Assembly: GCF_028453695.1 (NCBI RefSeq)
Contig: NC_135777.1
Location: forward strand, 19,891,714 to 19,955,713
Source: Augochlora pura
Taxonomy: Eukaryota; Arthropoda; Insecta; Hymenoptera; Halictidae
Reading direction: 5' to 3'
DNA length: 64,000 nucleotides
Under the pieces are notes generated by a model. That model worked only from the letters and a program-made list of their open reading frames with translations. It was not told the DNA's origin and searched no databases. Shown here piece after piece: positions 61,652-64,000 of the stretch (the stretch's first letter is position 1; the number at the start of each line of letters is the position of its first letter). The position numbers and the translations under genes were made by a program.

Positions 61652-63405
61652 TACAATTCCCCATATCTGAAGCGTCGAATAAAATTCTCATGATAAAATC
61701 AGTAGCACCGATCGGTCCGAAACGGAGGTCTGAAACCCACGCCGACCAGGTGGTACGTATCGGTAGCGACCTTCGCTCGCCTGGTCGGATCGGCGACACG
61801 TCGAGCACTTCCGCCTCGGTTGGCCGCGCGGTATTCTCGCCGGCGGCTTCTGCTCGGCTGCTAAATGCTCCCCGGCGAAGTGGGTCAGGCAAGCAGTGAT
61901 CAGCCCGCAGGGCCCCCCTCACCTTTTCACCTAATCCGATCCCTCGGAATTCGACGCGTTCGCTAAACGGTCCGGCGGACGAGGACTCGCTCGCTCGCTC
62001 GCTCGCACGCTCGCACGCTCGCCGATTACAACCGCCTGTGTTTGCGGAGCCATTAGAAGCCTCGTTACGTGTCATTGCCAACGATATCATGGGGACCATC
62101 GTCGCTCGGGTCCGTGGCGTGGCTTGGCGGCGTCCTCCTGTCCACTCGTAACCGCGGCGCGGACACGAAAAGCCGGGTCGGCTGGCGCGCGGGCCCCGCA
62201 CAATTATGCATCCGCGGAAGACAGAACATTAATTTATGGTTGAAATAAGGGCCCGGCGTGTGCGCGCGCGTGTCGGCGCGTCTGTTGGCGCGGACGAGCG
62301 TGGGCGCCGTGAGTGGCTCGCTTAAAACATTTCTCTGGTTCAGGCTCTCCCGGTGCGCGCCTCCAACGAGCTCGGGCCCCGAGACACGGCCGCGTGTTCG
62401 TTATTTGTACCCACGTATTTATATGCATATATAACTAGCCATGTGCATATATACATATTATATACGCGACGGTATGTACGTATTATACGCGCGCGGGGCC
62501 ACGGTTATATCGCTCGACGGAATGCGTACACGCGTATCTGCGTGCGGGGACCGACCTCTTAACCCGTGCCCTCTCGCCTCAAGGAAATATCGGGTCGGTC
62601 CCGAAAATTGTCAGAAAGCCTAATGAAAGCTTAAACTACTTAAACTACTTTATATTATTTAAACAATTATTATTCAACACCCTCGGTGATATTCTCAGCA
62701 ATTGTTTTGAATTAAGTGTAATGCAAATTTTTGCAAAAGATCAGTAAGCATAAACTTTTAGTGATTAGACGGTAATATTTTATTGAATGATATTGTACAA
62801 ACATCCTGCTTTCATTGAGCGTACCTTTAGATACAAATTATAGTAGCAATACGCATCTCGGACGTGTGGGACGTCGAGACAACTGCTAATTAGACTAATG
62901 ATATGTGAGAGAGATTATAAGCTGAGGTCTATCTTATAATGTTGGTAACGCTGCTTTTTCATACGATGTCGGAAATGTTCACTGATCGAACAAGATTCTG
63001 TCGTTTATTAATACGTGTCAGAACTTAGTATTACTTGCATGTAATTTCAATGTATCTGATTAACTATGAGCACAATTTAGGATTTATTTTATTATTTATG
63101 ATTACAAGGGGAGGTTGCGGATATTCAGAAAGATTATTATAACGAATCAGGGGTAAAACTATAGCGATCCATATTTTTTATTTTGTTCGATATTGAATAT
63201 TTATTTCTGCAAATTTTTATTTTAATTCTATTCTATTGTAATTCTTTTTATCGATAGAAAGGAATCAGACTATACATGATAGCGAAGGTGATGAAGACTC
63301 AACACGGCTTATTTTCAAATATTGTAAAATCCTCTGAGTGTCGTCACAATTCTATTATTCCAGTTATTCGCAGCACAATTGTAAATATCATAGTTCGCAA
63401 CAATA
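61652..63405. other. Intron segment without recognised genes
   Basis: GC-rich at 61690-62600, then AT-rich to the end of the window. No exon or RNA gene was recognised. Confidence 0.45.
61987..62022. repeat. (GCTC)n tetranucleotide repeat, imperfect
   Basis: About nine GCTC units, the last few with A substitutions. It is the reverse complement of the GAGC repeat type at 39711. Confidence 0.88.
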
Positions 63406-63489
63406 TATTTGCTTGGAAACTATGAAACGGGCGCCGCAGCTGTACAAAGACTAAACGAAAACGCCCGTTTCATAGTTTCCAACTTAATA
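63406..63489 (-). mobile_element. 80-bp hairpin MITE with TA duplication, copy 2
   Basis: TA flanks an 80-bp element (63408-63487) with the same arms as copy 1 (GGAAACTATGAAACGGGCG and its reverse complement). The loop is the reverse complement of copy 1's loop with a few changes: AGTCTTTGTTCAGCTGC in copy 1 reads AGTCTTTGTACAGCTGC here. The element is therefore inserted in the opposite orientation. Identical length and highly similar arms suggest a recent shared source or strong structural constraint. Confidence 0.82.
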
Positions 63490-63876
63490 TCAATTAATGC
63501 GAAAGAAAAGTAGTCCGATACATGGCTGCCATTTTTGATAAAATTTAACTGACTGTTTCCACTTCAACACTTTCTTGAATTCCTCGGTGATTTGAAATCT
63601 GTTGCGTGATTCGTGCAATTTTATGCATTCCGGAATTATGCACACGCTGTACCGTGAGTGGTAGGTCATAGGATTCACACCACGGAGGTGCTTCTCGTTT
63701 GTGTGTCAGCCCTGCGCAACCAATTTGCGATCTGAACAGCCACCTATTGACTTAATCCTGCTATTAAAATAATTTGTCGCGATCCTAAAAGCAGTATGTA
63801 CTTCTGGCCACGGTACGTGACGCGGACGATGCGTTTTCTGTGGATTAATTCAGTGTTTGATTATGTTTCCTACTTT

Positions 63877-63990
63877 TAAATTTTGAACTATTTATTCATT
63901 ATTTTTCAACTATTTATTTATTTGAACTATTATATTTTGAACTATTTGTAATTTGAATTATTTATATTTTGACCTATCATTTATATTTTA
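63877..63990. repeat. AT-rich degenerate repeat (TTTGAACTATTTATT type)
   Basis: About 110 bases of imperfect repeats of TTTTGAACTATTTATT spaced roughly 16-25 bases apart, reaching the window end. The full extent is not visible. Confidence 0.7.
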
Positions 63991-64000
63991 TTTCGGCTTT

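Larger units (their letters stand above)
4931..64000 (+). other. Inferred very long first coding intron (3' end outside the window)
   Basis: From the donor at 4931 to the end of the window I found no sequence encoding the expected continuation of the DNA-binding domain (SFFGR..., then the second zinc finger). There is also no other convincing gene on either strand. The simplest reading is one intron of at least 59 kb. The gap at 32796-32895 could hide a short sequence, and a small gene nested in the intron could be missed. Confidence 0.6.

Noticed and set aside
1..64000. CRISPR arrays, bacterial operons, prophage or plasmid features.
   Set aside because: No regularly spaced identical repeats with unique spacers are present, and composition, splice signals and repeats are those of an animal nuclear genome.

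Overview
The window looks like nuclear DNA of an insect, most likely a hymenopteran (bee, ant or wasp). The only protein-coding sequence I can defend is one short exon at 4853-4930 on the + strand. It encodes the start of a Knirps-family nuclear receptor: the initiator Met and the first zinc finger, ending at the P-box. The base composition also fits Hymenoptera. Blocks of 1-3 kb rich in CpG alternate with AT-rich blocks of 0.3-2 kb, and there are many short (CG)n, (GA)n and GC-rich triplet tracts, little recognisable transposon coding sequence and many small non-autonomous elements. Species cannot be named from this.

Layout. Positions 1-4852 are non-coding sequence upstream of the start codon, ending in a splice-acceptor-like sequence directly before the ATG. 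The donor follows at 4931. The next expected exon (the rest of the DNA-binding domain, which should begin SFFGR in this family) was not found downstream on the + strand, so 4931-64000 reads as one very long intron. If so, the intron is at least 59 kb and the remaining exons lie beyond the window, or in the 100-base assembly gap at 32796-32895. Many open frames longer than 60 codons occur in the GC-rich blocks, but none resembles a known protein. They look like chance frames in stop-poor DNA.

What the non-coding DNA holds. (1) Two families of short inverted-repeat elements flanked by TTAA, with TTAACCCYTTGC-type ends: family A at 4982-5227 and 45655-45896, family B at 61436-61651 with single-ended relatives near 43494 and 57139. 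(2) Two 80-bp near-perfect hairpin elements flanked by TA, at 54726-54805 and 63408-63487, of mariner-type MITE form and with loops in opposite orientation. (3) A tRNA-like or SINE-like unit with A and B boxes at 29740-29813 (minus strand). (4) A decayed 29-bp minisatellite of about 400 bp at 48253-48652, plus several shorter tandem repeats. (5) Two dispersed short motifs that recur across the window. (6) Long GA/CT tracts, alternating CG tracts, and two G-rich tracts including an uninterrupted run of 29 G.

Interpretation. A developmental transcription-factor gene with a huge first coding intron and no other genes is the usual setting for long-range enhancers. Homeodomain-type TAATTA cores and GA tracts inside the GC-rich blocks fit that idea, but no enhancer can be proved from this sequence alone.
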